A program made the translations under genes and the position numbers. A model generated the notes under the pieces. That model ran no database searches, was not told the origin of the DNA, and saw only the letters and a program-made list of their open reading frames with translations. A stretch of 15,580 nucleotides of DNA, from contig DBWC01000085.1 of the NCBI GenBank assembly GCA_002308615.1, forward strand, positions 3,136-18,715, written 5' to 3'. The DNA comes from Clostridiales bacterium UBA1248. GTDB lineage: Bacteria; Bacillota; Clostridia; Oscillospirales; CAG-272. Positions 1 to 7,288 of this stretch are shown piece by piece (the first letter of the stretch is position 1; each line of letters starts with the position of its first letter).

Positions 1-380
1 TTGCCCTTGCCGGTGCAGCCGTGGCAGATCGCGTCCGCGCCTTCGGCCAGAGCGATCTCAACTATACGTTTTGCTATGATGGGACGCGCAAACGACGTTC
101 CGAGCATATATTTTTCATAAAGCGCGCCCGCCTGGACCGTCGGGATTATGAAATCGTCAACGAATTCATCCGTTAAGTCCTCTATATAAAGCTTTGACGC
201 TCCGGTCTTTATCGCCTTTTCTTCAAGCCCTTCAAGCTCGCTGCCCTGACCGACGTTGCCGGATACCGCTATGACCTCGCAGTTGTTGTAGTTTTCTTTG
301 AGCCACGGTATGATTATCGACGTATCAAGTCCGCCGGAATATGCAAGCACTACTTTTTTTATGTTTTCCTTATTACTCAT
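1..380 (-). CDS. argG: Argininosuccinate synthase, N-terminal part (cut by window edge)
   Basis: Makes argininosuccinate from citrulline, aspartate and ATP in the cytosol, the penultimate step of arginine synthesis. Only the first 126 codons lie in the window; the 3' end runs off position 1. The protein opens MSNKENIKKVVLAYSGGLDTS, and AYSGGLDTS is the PP-loop of N-type ATP pyrophosphatases in ArgG. It continues with the family segments GNVGQGSELEGLEEKA, GTSFARPIIAK and ADAICHGCTGKGN in the expected order. The ATG at 378-380 is preceded by a GGAGGA ribosome site about 8 nt upstream. It is the first gene from its own promoter; in many Clostridia argH follows, but that would lie outside the window. 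An ARG-box-like palindrome in the promoter fits arginine repression. No defect is seen in the visible part. Confidence 0.96.
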   Translation of the reverse strand, partial: MSNKENIKKVVLAYSGGLDTSIIIPWLKENYNNCEVIAVSGNVGQGSELEGLEEKAIKTGASKLYIEDLTDEFVDDFIIPTVQAGALYEKYMLGTSFARPIIAKRIVEIALAEGADAICHGCTGKG

Positions 381-405
381 TTCTTTTTTCCTCCGAAATT
401 TTATG

Positions 406-431
406 TATGCATTATACTGCATAATTATGCA
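406..431. promoter_or_regulatory. Putative ArgR operator (ARG-box-like palindromes)
   Basis: TGCATAATTATGCA at 418-431 is a perfect 14-bp palindrome lying inside the argG promoter spacer. A half-site TATGCA (406-411) faces it across the -10, giving TATGCA-N6-TGCATA. A further TTATGCATAA palindrome lies upstream at 456-465. The ARG-box consensus in Bacillus and E. coli is close to TGAATNNNNATTCA, with ATGCA tolerated on one side. The symmetric TGCAT version here is therefore a variant. Position and target gene support ArgR; binding is inferred. Confidence 0.6.
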
Positions 432-439
432 AAAGTCAA
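411..439 (-). promoter_or_regulatory. argG promoter
   Basis: Read on the minus strand: -35 TTGACT (434-439), 17-bp spacer, -10 TATAAT (411-416), about 30 nt before the argG start codon. The match to the sigma-A consensus is near perfect. Confidence 0.85.
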
Positions 440-490
440 TAGGTAAAATGAAAAATTATGCATAAAATTTTAATTTCGGAGAATAAAATA

Positions 491-522
491 CATAAAACCG
501 CGATTTAAATCACGGTTTTATG
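491..522 (-). terminator. Terminator hairpin of the FtsZ-like gene
   Basis: A 32-bp near-perfect palindrome (two 16-nt arms, one mismatched position, no unpaired loop beyond the turn) starts 24 nt after the stop codon of the minus-strand gene at 546. The following minus-strand bases are T-rich (TATTTTATTC). It also lies upstream of the argG promoter and insulates it. Confidence 0.65.
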
Positions 523-545
523 CAATTTATACAATAATCGGGTTA

Positions 546-1478
546 TTATTTTACGCCGGATGCGATTATGGAGACTTTTATGAGATCTCCGAGTGAATCG
601 TCAAAGTCAAAGCCCCAGATGATATTCGCGTCGGGCGCGGTCGTCTCGGCGATCTTGTTCGATATCTCGTTAATTTCGTCAAGCGATACGTTGTGGTTTG
701 CGGACAGGTAGATGACAAGACCCTTCGCGTCGTTCATGCCCTTTTCAAGCAGGGGATTGCTTATAACGGCGTTGACGACTTTCTTTACTCTGTCGTTGCC
801 TTCCGCTACGGCGTTGCCTATGAATATATCGCCGGAGTTGCGGAGCACCGCGTTTATATCGGCTATATCTATATTGATAAGCATAGCTTTCGTAAGTATT
901 TCAAGTACGGATAAAACGCTTTCACACAGAACGTCGTCTATAAGACGGAAGGCGTTAGCAAACGTGATCTTCTGTGTGGTGGAGTTCTTAACGTTCTCGT
1001 TCGGGATTATTATTATAGCGTCGGAATATTTGCGGAGCTCTTCAAGTCCGGCGTCAGCCGTCGCCATTCTGCGGGATCCCTCAAACGCAAACGGTTTGGT
1101 AACAACGGCGATCGTAAGAGCGCCGGCGTCGTGCGCGGCCTTTGCAACTACGGGAGCCGCACCGGAGCCCGTACCGCCGCCGAGACCCGCCGCGATGAAC
1201 GCGACGACGCAGTCCTTGAACAGGGAAAGGAGCATATCGTAATTTTCCTCGGCAGCCATTTTACCGAGAGCCGCGTTTCCGCCGCAGCCTCTGCCGGAGC
1301 CGTGGTTCGCTCCGAGATGGACGGGAGTCACCGCGTCCGAACGCAGAGCTTTTTTATCAGTGTCTATTCCGAAATAAGTGATTCCGTTCGGCTTAGCTTC
1401 CGCAACGCGGCAAACGGAGTTGTTTCCGCCGCAGCCCACACCCGCGACGGTGATCTTCATGAATTCATTTTCAAACAT
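546..1478 (-). CDS. Divergent, tail-less FtsZ-family GTPase (FtsZ paralogue)
   Basis: A 310-residue tubulin/FtsZ-fold GTPase. The nucleotide-binding half has GVGCGGNN (residues 13-20, usually GVGGGGSN), the tubulin signature GGGTGSG (100-106), PNEN after the T5 region, and the T7 catalytic loop N-I-D-I-A-D (N202, D204, D207). T7 is the loop that completes the GTPase site of the next subunit, so polymerisation and hydrolysis look possible. The C-terminal domain ends in IKVSIIASGVK, where canonical FtsZ (about 350-400 aa) would go on into a linker and the conserved tail that binds FtsA, SepF and ZipA. That part is absent. The T3 loop is unusual, rich in Gly and Cys (HGSGRGCGG). The start is set by AGGAG 8 nt before ATG; an internal Met at residue 7 is less well placed. 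Single-gene unit with its own promoter and no division genes beside it. Probably a second FtsZ with a specialised or regulatory role, though a sole FtsZ cannot be excluded from this window. Confidence 0.85.
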   Translation of the reverse strand: MFENEFMKITVAGVGCGGNNSVCRVAEAKPNGITYFGIDTDKKALRSDAVTPVHLGANHGSGRGCGGNAALGKMAAEENYDMLLSLFKDCVVAFIAAGLGGGTGSGAAPVVAKAAHDAGALTIAVVTKPFAFEGSRRMATADAGLEELRKYSDAIIIIPNENVKNSTTQKITFANAFRLIDDVLCESVLSVLEILTKAMLINIDIADINAVLRNSGDIFIGNAVAEGNDRVKKVVNAVISNPLLEKGMNDAKGLVIYLSANHNVSLDEINEISNKIAETTAPDANIIWGFDFDDSLGDLIKVSIIASGVK

Positions 1479-1524
1479 ATCAAAATCTCCTGCTATTTAA
1501 AATCCAATAACAATACTTTCCACT

Positions 1525-1553
1525 ATTATAAACTATAAATTCAGATTTTTCAA
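1525..1553 (-). promoter_or_regulatory. Promoter of the FtsZ-like gene
   Basis: Minus strand: -35 TTGAAA (1548-1553), 17-bp spacer, -10 TATAAT (1525-1530), about 47 nt before the start codon. Confidence 0.75.
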
Positions 1554-1646
1554 GAGTTTTTTGCAAAAAATAATATATTTCGGCGTACTTTTTTGCGGTT
1601 TTATATCATTTTTTTGCGCTGAAAGGCTGAAATGCGCTGTCACGGC

Positions 1647-1675
1647 TTGATTTTTCTTTTTGCTCATGTTATAAT
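1647..1675 (+). promoter_or_regulatory. Promoter of the glycosidase-like gene
   Basis: -35 TTGATT (1647-1652), 17-bp spacer, extended -10 TGT-TATAAT (1670-1675), about 31 nt before the ATG at 1707. It diverges from the FtsZ-like promoter about 100 bp away. Confidence 0.78.
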
Positions 1676-1706
1676 TATTTGAAATTATTGAAAGGACGGT
1701 CGTAAT

Positions 1707-2948
1707 ATGTATAAAAGATTTGACAGGGACAGGCTGATCACGGGCGTGTATATCCTTCAGCCGTACGCCAGAACGGAGAATCACATCAAAGAGCTTGCGG
1801 AGTGCGGTATAGAGCTTATTGTATGCCTAAGCAAGCCGGACGAAAAAACTCTTGATCTGCTTTATAAATATAACGTCGGCTGCATCGTGTCCGGCATTCT
1901 GCCGGGTTGGTGGGGCGGTGACGGAGATAAAGCCGGAAAAATGGCGGATATAAATCCGATCGAAAAATATTATGAAGCGGCAAAAGGCTTTACGGATCAT
2001 CCCGCCGTATGGGGAATAGATATAGGCGACGAGCCGTCCGCTCTTGATTTTGACCATTACGGCCGCGTATCTGACGCGGTAAGCAGGCTTTTTTCGGATC
2101 AGCTCCCGTATCTGAATCTTTATCCGAATTACGCCTCCGTCGCAACTAACAGCGACGATCAGACGACGTCTCAGTTAGGCACCGCCACGTACGAAGAGCA
2201 TATAGAAGAATATATCAAAAAGATAGGTCTGCCGTATATCAGCTATGATTTTTATCTTTACTCGCTCCCGGAAATGTACGGCGTCGGAAAAATGCTCGAT
2301 AATTACCGTATAGTATCAAACGCGTGCCGCAAGACCGGACGTGATTTCTGGTATATCCCGCAGGTAAACAGTCTTTACAAAGACGTTTATACGTCGGAAA
2401 ACAGACTGCGATATCAGGCGTATACCGCGCTGTGCTACGGTGCGACGGTAATAAACTGGGCGTGCTACACAGGCGGCTGGTGGGAAAACAACGTGCTTGA
2501 CACGGAAGGAAACAAGACCGAGCAATACGAGAAGCTGAAAAAGATCAACGCGGAAATAAAGAGAATATCTGATGTTTATATGAAATACAGATCGGTCGAT
2601 ACGCACCTGATCGGATTTGAAAACGAATCGTGGCTGCCCGATTATCCTCAGATCAAAACGGTAGAATCGCTTGATACCGGTGTGATAAGAGATCTTCATA
2701 CGGACGGCGGAAAGCTGGCAGTCGGTCAGATGATACACAAAACAGATCCGTGCAGATCCGCGTACGTTATCTGCAACGCCGCGGACGCTTACGACAGAGC
2801 CCCGTCAAAAACAAAGATCACGTTTAAGGCAAACGATAAAACGTTAAAGCTTTACAGCGGTGAAGGTATCGTACCTCTTATAAAGCAGAAAAACGAATAC
2901 AGCTTTGAACTCGAAACCTGCCACGGAGCAATAATAACACTTGAATAA
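1707..2948 (+). CDS. Cytosolic TIM-barrel glycoside-hydrolase-like protein
   Basis: 413 residues, no signal peptide or membrane segment, so probably cytosolic. The pattern is that of a clan-A-like TIM barrel of the kind annotated as uncharacterised glycosidases in gut bacteria. HPAVWGIDIGDEPS (residues 98-111) places a probable acid/base Glu at E109 at the end of a strand. It is followed by strand-like YISYDFYLYS and FWYIPQV, then YGATVINWACYTGGWW and a D-T-E-G-N-K-T / KKINAEIK segment that closes the barrel in related proteins. The last ~90 residues look like a small beta-sandwich. Trp-rich loops (GWWGG, GGWW) suit sugar stacking. Which residue is the nucleophile, and the substrate, cannot be read from the sequence. 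The start has GGACGGT upstream. It is a monocistronic unit with its own promoter and terminator. A catalytically inactive or non-glycosidase barrel is possible. Confidence 0.7.
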   Translation: MYKRFDRDRLITGVYILQPYARTENHIKELAECGIELIVCLSKPDEKTLDLLYKYNVGCIVSGILPGWWGGDGDKAGKMADINPIEKYYEAAKGFTDHPAVWGIDIGDEPSALDFDHYGRVSDAVSRLFSDQLPYLNLYPNYASVATNSDDQTTSQLGTATYEEHIEEYIKKIGLPYISYDFYLYSLPEMYGVGKMLDNYRIVSNACRKTGRDFWYIPQVNSLYKDVYTSENRLRYQAYTALCYGATVINWACYTGGWWENNVLDTEGNKTEQYEKLKKINAEIKRISDVYMKYRSVDTHLIGFENESWLPDYPQIKTVESLDTGVIRDLHTDGGKLAVGQMIHKTDPCRSAYVICNAADAYDRAPSKTKITFKANDKTLKLYSGEGIVPLIKQKNEYSFELETCHGAIITLE

Positions 2949-2979
2949 AATAATCGGGAGCGCAAACTCCCGATTATTT
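2948..2979. terminator. Bidirectional intrinsic terminator
   Basis: A perfect 13-bp stem (2948-2960 with 2967-2979, core ATCGGGAG/CTCCCGAT) with loop CGCAAA. It is followed by a T-rich run on the plus strand (ATTTTTATTCTT) and by TTATTTTATTC on the minus strand. It sits between the convergent genes ending at 2948 and 3000 and can serve both. Confidence 0.88.
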
Positions 2980-2999
2980 ATTTTTATTCTTATTTATTC

Positions 3000-5657
3000 T
3001 TAGTTTTTCTTCTTTCCCGCTCTCTGTATCAGCTTTACAAACTCAACTATCGGTATCACGAGGAGCGCAAGACCCATTGCAACGGCGTATTCAAGCGCGC
3101 TTATGCTCGTAAAACCGAACGCGGTGTTGAGTCCCGGAATATATATGACTGCGGTCGTGAGAATCAGCGAAAGCACCATGGCGCCGAGCAGATACCAGTT
3201 CTGATTTTTAAGTGAGAATATCGATTTTCTTACGGTCCTCATATTGAACGAGTGGAATATCTCAGCCATTGACATGGTAAGAAACGCCATTGTCATACCG
3301 TCCGCGGAGTCAACGAATTCAAATCCGCCGCCCTCCATCATATGACCTATAACGTACGCCGCAAACGTGAGTACAGTCACCATAAGCCCTTGATACACGC
3401 AGTCAAATCCCACGCCGCCGGAGAATATACCGGCTTTCGGATCTCTCGGAGGACGTCCCATTATATCCGGCTCTGATTTTTCCATTCCGAGCGCAAGGGC
3501 GGGGAAGCAGTCCGTTATAAGATTTATCCAGAGCAGATGTACGGGCTTAAGCAGCGTAAAGCCTATCATCGTGGCGGTGAATACGGAAACGACCTCGGAC
3601 AGGTTGGACGAAAGCAAGAACTGTATGGATTTCTTTATATTGTCGTATATGCGTCTGCCTTCTTCAACAGCCGTTACTATCGTCGCAAAATTGTCGTCGG
3701 CTAAAACCATGTCGGCGACGTTTTTCGTAACGTCCGTACCGGTGATGCCCATGCCCACTCCTATATCCGCGGCTTTGATCGACGGAGCGTCGTTTACTCC
3801 GTCGCCCGTCATGGCGGTTATCCTGCCCAAGCCTCTCCAGGCGTTTACGATACGCACCTTGTGTTCCGGCTGGACTCGCGCGTAAACGGAGTATTTTACA
3901 ACGTCGCGCGCAAACTGATCGTCGGGTATTTTGTCAAGCTGAGCGCCGGTCAAAGCCTGCGAAGCGTCCGTTATTATCGTAAGCTCTTTTGCGATCGCGA
4001 CGGCTGTGTTTATATGGTCTCCGGTTATCATTATCGGGCGTATGCCGGCTTTGCGGCATTCCTCGATTGAAGCCTTGACCTCCGGTCTGACGGGGTCTAT
4101 CATCCCGTACAGACCTATGAATATAAGATCGTTTTCAAGCGTATCCGCCTCAAAGTCGGAGGGCAGTTTATCGTAAGTCTTATATGCGGCTGAGAGAACG
4201 CGCAGAGCACTGTCCGCCATCTCACGGTTTTGCTCGGCTATTTCAGCTCTGTACGCGTCGGTCATCGGGCGGACCGTGCCGTCCTTTAATATACACGTGC
4301 ATTTTTTGAGCACCTCGTCCGGCGCGCCTTTCGTGTACTGTATATACGCTCCGTCCTTCGTATGCACCGTGGACATCATCTTTCTCATGGAGTCGAACGG
4401 TGCCTCGCCCACACGCTTCTGTATCTTATCGTATTCGGTCTTATTAACTCCTGTTTTTAAGGCGTAGTTCACAAGCGCGTTTTCGGTGGGCTCGCCCTCC
4501 GCCTCTCCGGACTCTCCGATCTGCGCGTCGGAGCAGAGCGCCATGGCTGTTGCAAGCAGCTTTTTGTCGGAGGTGTATTCGCGCACGACCGTCATTTTGT
4601 TCTGCGTAAGCGTTCCGGTCTTGTCGGAGCAGATTATCTGCGTGCAGCCGAGCGTTTCAACGGCGGTAAGACGTCTTATGACCGCCTGGCGCTTCGACAT
4701 TTTCGTCACGCCTATAGATAAAACTATCGTAACTACTGTCGCAAGTCCCTCCGGTATAGCCGCAACGGCAAGCGATACGGCTATCATCAGCATATCAATA
4801 ATAGGCTTGAACTGACCGGATTTTACGTCGTTTATAAAGTTGCCGTCCTTGAACGCGGACACGGCGAAGACTATAACGCATATACCTATAACAAGATAAG
4901 TAAGTATTTTGGAAAGCTCCGCAAGCTTGATCTGAAGCGGGGTTTTTCCCTCTTCCGCCTGCGTCAGCGCATGCGCTATCTTACCCATTTCGGTATTCAT
5001 TCCGGTGTCGGTTATCACCGCTTTGCCGTGACCGTAAACGACTGTGGAGCCCATGTAGACCATATTGCTCCTGTCGCCCAACGGGACGTTTCCGCCGTCC
5101 TTGGCGGTAAGCGTCATGACCGTTTTGTTCACGGGGACTGACTCGCCGGTAAGAGCCGATTCCTCGGCTTTGAGCGACGCACATTCTATTATCCTCGCGT
5201 CAGCCGGGACGGAATCGCCGGCTTCAAGCAGTATAACGTCTCCTGTGACAAGGTCTTCGCTCTTTATTACGCGCAAAACTCCGTCGCGGATGACCTTTGA
5301 CGTCGCAGCCGTCATCTGCTGCAGCGCCTCTATCGCTTTTTCCGCTTTGTTCTCCTGGTAAACGCCCAATACCGCGTTCAGGATGACGACTACGCCGATT
5401 ATGATAACGTCCGCAAAAGACTCCTTCTGCGTAACGGCTATCACCGCGGATATTATCGCGGCGACGATCAGGATAATTATCATGGGATCGGCAAGCTGAC
5501 GGAAAAACATATGGATCACGGATTCCTTTTTCGCCTCTGCCAGCTTGTTTTTCCCGTTTTCGGATAATCTTTTCTCGGCTTCGGCGGAAGAAAGACCGGT
5601 ATCTTTCGTTTTTAATTCTTCCAAGGCTTCTTCAATGGATTTTAAATAGAATTTCAT
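3000..5657 (-). CDS. P2A-type cation-transporting ATPase (Ca2+/Mn2+ efflux)
   Basis: An 885-residue P-type ATPase that exports divalent cations, by family Ca2+ or Mn2+. Order of elements: N-terminal cation ATPase domain (LEELKTKDTGLSSAEAEKRL), M1-M2, actuator motif TGES (170-173), M4 ion motif PEGL (302-305, E303), phosphorylation site CSDKTGTLT (D345), nucleotide-binding KGAPD (443-447), TGD (545-547), hinge TGDGVNDAP (617-625), then M5-M10. All SERCA-like ligand positions I can align are kept: E303 in M4, N685 and E688 in M5 (NLSEVV), N712 and D716 in M6 (NLITD), and a Glu in M8 (SMAEIFHSFN). Both ion sites therefore look present. The start is MKFYLKS at 5657, with AAAGGA six nt upstream. 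An in-frame ATG 39 nt earlier is rejected because it lies inside the leader terminator hairpin. Expression is probably controlled by the riboswitch upstream, which points to Mn2+. Confidence 0.93.
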   Translation of the reverse strand: MKFYLKSIEEALEELKTKDTGLSSAEAEKRLSENGKNKLAEAKKESVIHMFFRQLADPMIIILIVAAIISAVIAVTQKESFADVIIIGVVVILNAVLGVYQENKAEKAIEALQQMTAATSKVIRDGVLRVIKSEDLVTGDVILLEAGDSVPADARIIECASLKAEESALTGESVPVNKTVMTLTAKDGGNVPLGDRSNMVYMGSTVVYGHGKAVITDTGMNTEMGKIAHALTQAEEGKTPLQIKLAELSKILTYLVIGICVIVFAVSAFKDGNFINDVKSGQFKPIIDMLMIAVSLAVAAIPEGLATVVTIVLSIGVTKMSKRQAVIRRLTAVETLGCTQIICSDKTGTLTQNKMTVVREYTSDKKLLATAMALCSDAQIGESGEAEGEPTENALVNYALKTGVNKTEYDKIQKRVGEAPFDSMRKMMSTVHTKDGAYIQYTKGAPDEVLKKCTCILKDGTVRPMTDAYRAEIAEQNREMADSALRVLSAAYKTYDKLPSDFEADTLENDLIFIGLYGMIDPVRPEVKASIEECRKAGIRPIMITGDHINTAVAIAKELTIITDASQALTGAQLDKIPDDQFARDVVKYSVYARVQPEHKVRIVNAWRGLGRITAMTGDGVNDAPSIKAADIGVGMGITGTDVTKNVADMVLADDNFATIVTAVEEGRRIYDNIKKSIQFLLSSNLSEVVSVFTATMIGFTLLKPVHLLWINLITDCFPALALGMEKSEPDIMGRPPRDPKAGIFSGGVGFDCVYQGLMVTVLTFAAYVIGHMMEGGGFEFVDSADGMTMAFLTMSMAEIFHSFNMRTVRKSIFSLKNQNWYLLGAMVLSLILTTAVIYIPGLNTAFGFTSISALEYAVAMGLALLVIPIVEFVKLIQRAGKKKN

Positions 5658-5675
5658 TGCAAGTCCTTTCTTTAT

Positions 5676-5716
5676 AAAAAACAGAGACCCATACATTACA
5701 GAAATGTATGAGTCTC
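5676..5716 (-). terminator. Riboswitch-controlled intrinsic terminator in the ATPase leader
   Basis: Minus-strand stem GAGACTCATACATT (5716-5703) pairs with AATGTATGGGTCTC (5697-5684): 14 bp with one G-U, 5-nt loop, followed by TGTTTTTT. It ends about 18 nt before the ATPase start codon, so read-through is required for expression. A GAGAC-type terminator arm directly after the aptamer is typical of yybP-ykoY leaders. Confidence 0.85.
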
Positions 5717-5726
5717 ATATATACTT

Positions 5727-5816
5727 TATTCGTACCGGAAAGACCAGACGGGATCACCGCCGGCTGTTGATCTTCCCGCAGCAGACAAAGTCTGCCGAAT
5801 TACTCCCTCACGGATA
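5727..5816 (-). promoter_or_regulatory. yybP-ykoY-like (Mn2+) riboswitch aptamer
   Basis: The leader between promoter and ATPase gene reads, on the minus strand, a closing helix TATCCGT (5816-5810) with ACGAATA (5733-5727, one mismatch). After it comes the internal-loop sequence GAGGGAGTA (consensus GGGGAGUA), then hairpin CGGCAGA-CTTTG-TCTGCTG, then GATCAACA (consensus GUCAACA), and a G/C-rich arm returning through TGATCCCG and TTTCCGG. This order of conserved loops, the associated gene type and the terminator immediately downstream match the yybP-ykoY family (Rfam RF00080), which senses Mn2+ and usually switches transcription on. The assignment is by eye, not by a covariance model. The exact boundaries are approximate. 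Confidence 0.75.
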
Positions 5817-5832
5817 TTCAATTTACGGGTAT

Positions 5833-5860
5833 ATTCTACCACATTTTGCTTAAATGTCAA
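5833..5860 (-). promoter_or_regulatory. Promoter of the riboswitch-ATPase unit
   Basis: Minus strand: -35 TTGACA (5855-5860), 16-bp spacer, -10 TAGAAT (5833-5838). This predicts a leader of about 170 nt. Confidence 0.8.
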
Positions 5861-5897
5861 TCGTTTGCAGGCTGAATTAAAGAATTATTTACAATCT

Positions 5898-7274
5898 TTA
5901 TCTGCTTTTAAGTATCTTGTCGGCAACGTACAGACCGTTTGCCGCCGCCTGTGAGAGCGATCTCGTGAAGCCCGCGCCGTCGCCTATCGCGTATATTCCG
6001 TTTGTCCCGTGAAGCTCAAAATCCTCGCATAAAGGACGCGCCGAATAGTATTTGCATTCGATACCGTATAAGAGCGTGTCGTAGTTCGCCGTGCCGGGAG
6101 CCACCTTGTCAAGCGCGTCAAGCGTCTCTATTATATCGTCGAGCTGACGCTTCGGCATGCAAAGCGAAAGGTCGCCGGGAACTGCTTTGAGGGACGGACG
6201 CGTCGTGGAGGCAGCGATCCTGCTCTCATCCGTGCGTCTGCCCTTGCGCAGATCTCCGAGCCTCTGCACGAGCACCGAGCCGCCGGACATGAGGTTCGAC
6301 AGGCTTGCGACATGGCGCGCGTATTCTATCGGCTTGTTGAAAGGATGCGTGAATTTCATCGTGGTCAGAAGCGCAAAGTTCGTGTTCTTCGTCTTTTTCG
6401 CCTCGTCCCTGTACGAGTGACCGTTTACGGTAAGCACGCCGTCCGTGTTCTCCATAACCACGCTGCCGCGGTCGTTGAAGCAGAACATACGCGTTTTATC
6501 GCCGTAGACCTTCGATCTGTACCAGATCTTCGGCTCGTAGATCTTTTCCGCAAAGTCTTTCCAGATCATAGACGGAAGCTCCACGCGCACGCCTATGTCC
6601 ACCTGGTTGTTCTGCAGCGGTATGCCGTTTTCCGTGCACCATTTGGAGAAGAAGCTCGAGCCCGCGCGGCCCACCGCGACGATGATCCTGTCGCCCCTGA
6701 CCCTGTGCGTTTCGCCCGAATTCATATACGTTACCGTATTGAGCTTTATATCTATATCGGAAACGGGTGCGTTTGCGATTATATCTATCCTCTCGCTCAA
6801 AAAGTCTATGAGCTTGACCATCGTATCGTAGTTTGAATCGGTGCCGAGATGCTTGACCTGCGCCTGAGCCATGTGCAGATCGTATTTTAAGCAAAGCTGT
6901 TTAAGCTCGTCGCTCGGCATGAATCTCTCGGTCGTCGCACCGAAGGAAACGAGTATGGAGTCGGCTTTTTCAATGTAGTCTATGACTGTCTGTTCCGGCA
7001 TGAATTCGGTCAGCCAACCGCCGTATTCTGTGGATATGACGTATTTTCCGTCGGAAAACGCGCCTGCGCCCGCCATGCCTTCCATAATGGCGCAGTTTTT
7101 GCAGCGCAGACAGGTGTCGGACGCTTTCGTAAGCATCGGGCAAACCCTGCGCGTTATCGGATTGCCGCGCTCAAGCATGCATATTTTAAGTCCCGGATCC
7201 TCCGTAATAAGAGAATACGCTGACATAAGACCGCCTATGCCGCCGCCTATGATAATGATATCGTATTTGTTCAT
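5898..7274 (-). CDS. FAD-dependent oxidoreductase, COG2509-like
   Basis: A 458-residue flavoprotein. The N-terminal Rossmann motif IIIIGGGIGGL (residues 6-16) with E35 ending strand 2 binds the FAD ADP moiety. The C-terminal GIYAIGDGAGFTRSLSQAAANG (about 430-451) supplies the second FAD contact. IIVAVGRAGSSF is the usual ATG-like connector. A cysteine cluster C45-x9-C55-x2-C58-x2-C61, followed by GMAGAGAFSDGK, fits the uncharacterised FAD-dependent dehydrogenases of COG2509. The Cys could hold a metal or Fe-S centre, which is inference. No signal or membrane segment, so cytosolic. It starts 14 nt after the stop of the NERD-like gene and has no recognisable promoter of its own, so the two form an operon. 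No clear terminator follows, and the next element is the ATPase promoter. Substrate and electron partner are unknown. Confidence 0.85.
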   Translation of the reverse strand: MNKYDIIIIGGGIGGLMSAYSLITEDPGLKICMLERGNPITRRVCPMLTKASDTCLRCKNCAIMEGMAGAGAFSDGKYVISTEYGGWLTEFMPEQTVIDYIEKADSILVSFGATTERFMPSDELKQLCLKYDLHMAQAQVKHLGTDSNYDTMVKLIDFLSERIDIIANAPVSDIDIKLNTVTYMNSGETHRVRGDRIIVAVGRAGSSFFSKWCTENGIPLQNNQVDIGVRVELPSMIWKDFAEKIYEPKIWYRSKVYGDKTRMFCFNDRGSVVMENTDGVLTVNGHSYRDEAKKTKNTNFALLTTMKFTHPFNKPIEYARHVASLSNLMSGGSVLVQRLGDLRKGRRTDESRIAASTTRPSLKAVPGDLSLCMPKRQLDDIIETLDALDKVAPGTANYDTLLYGIECKYYSARPLCEDFELHGTNGIYAIGDGAGFTRSLSQAAANGLYVADKILKSR

Positions 7275-7288
7275 CTTTATTCTTCCCG

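Noticed and set aside
1533..1784. Minus-strand frame of 83 codons between the divergent genes
   Set aside because: It overlaps the promoter region and the start of the barrel gene, is Lys/Asn-rich from A/T-rich DNA, and lacks a ribosome site.
5658..5696. Upstream in-frame start of the ATPase (13 extra residues)
   Set aside because: This ATG lies in the terminator stem of the leader and has no ribosome site; the ATG at 5655-5657 has AAAGGA at good spacing.
5727..5816. Other metal riboswitches (NiCo, M-box)
   Set aside because: The loop words GGGAGTA and TCAACA and the GAGAC terminator arm fit yybP-ykoY better; the NiCo and M-box layouts do not match.
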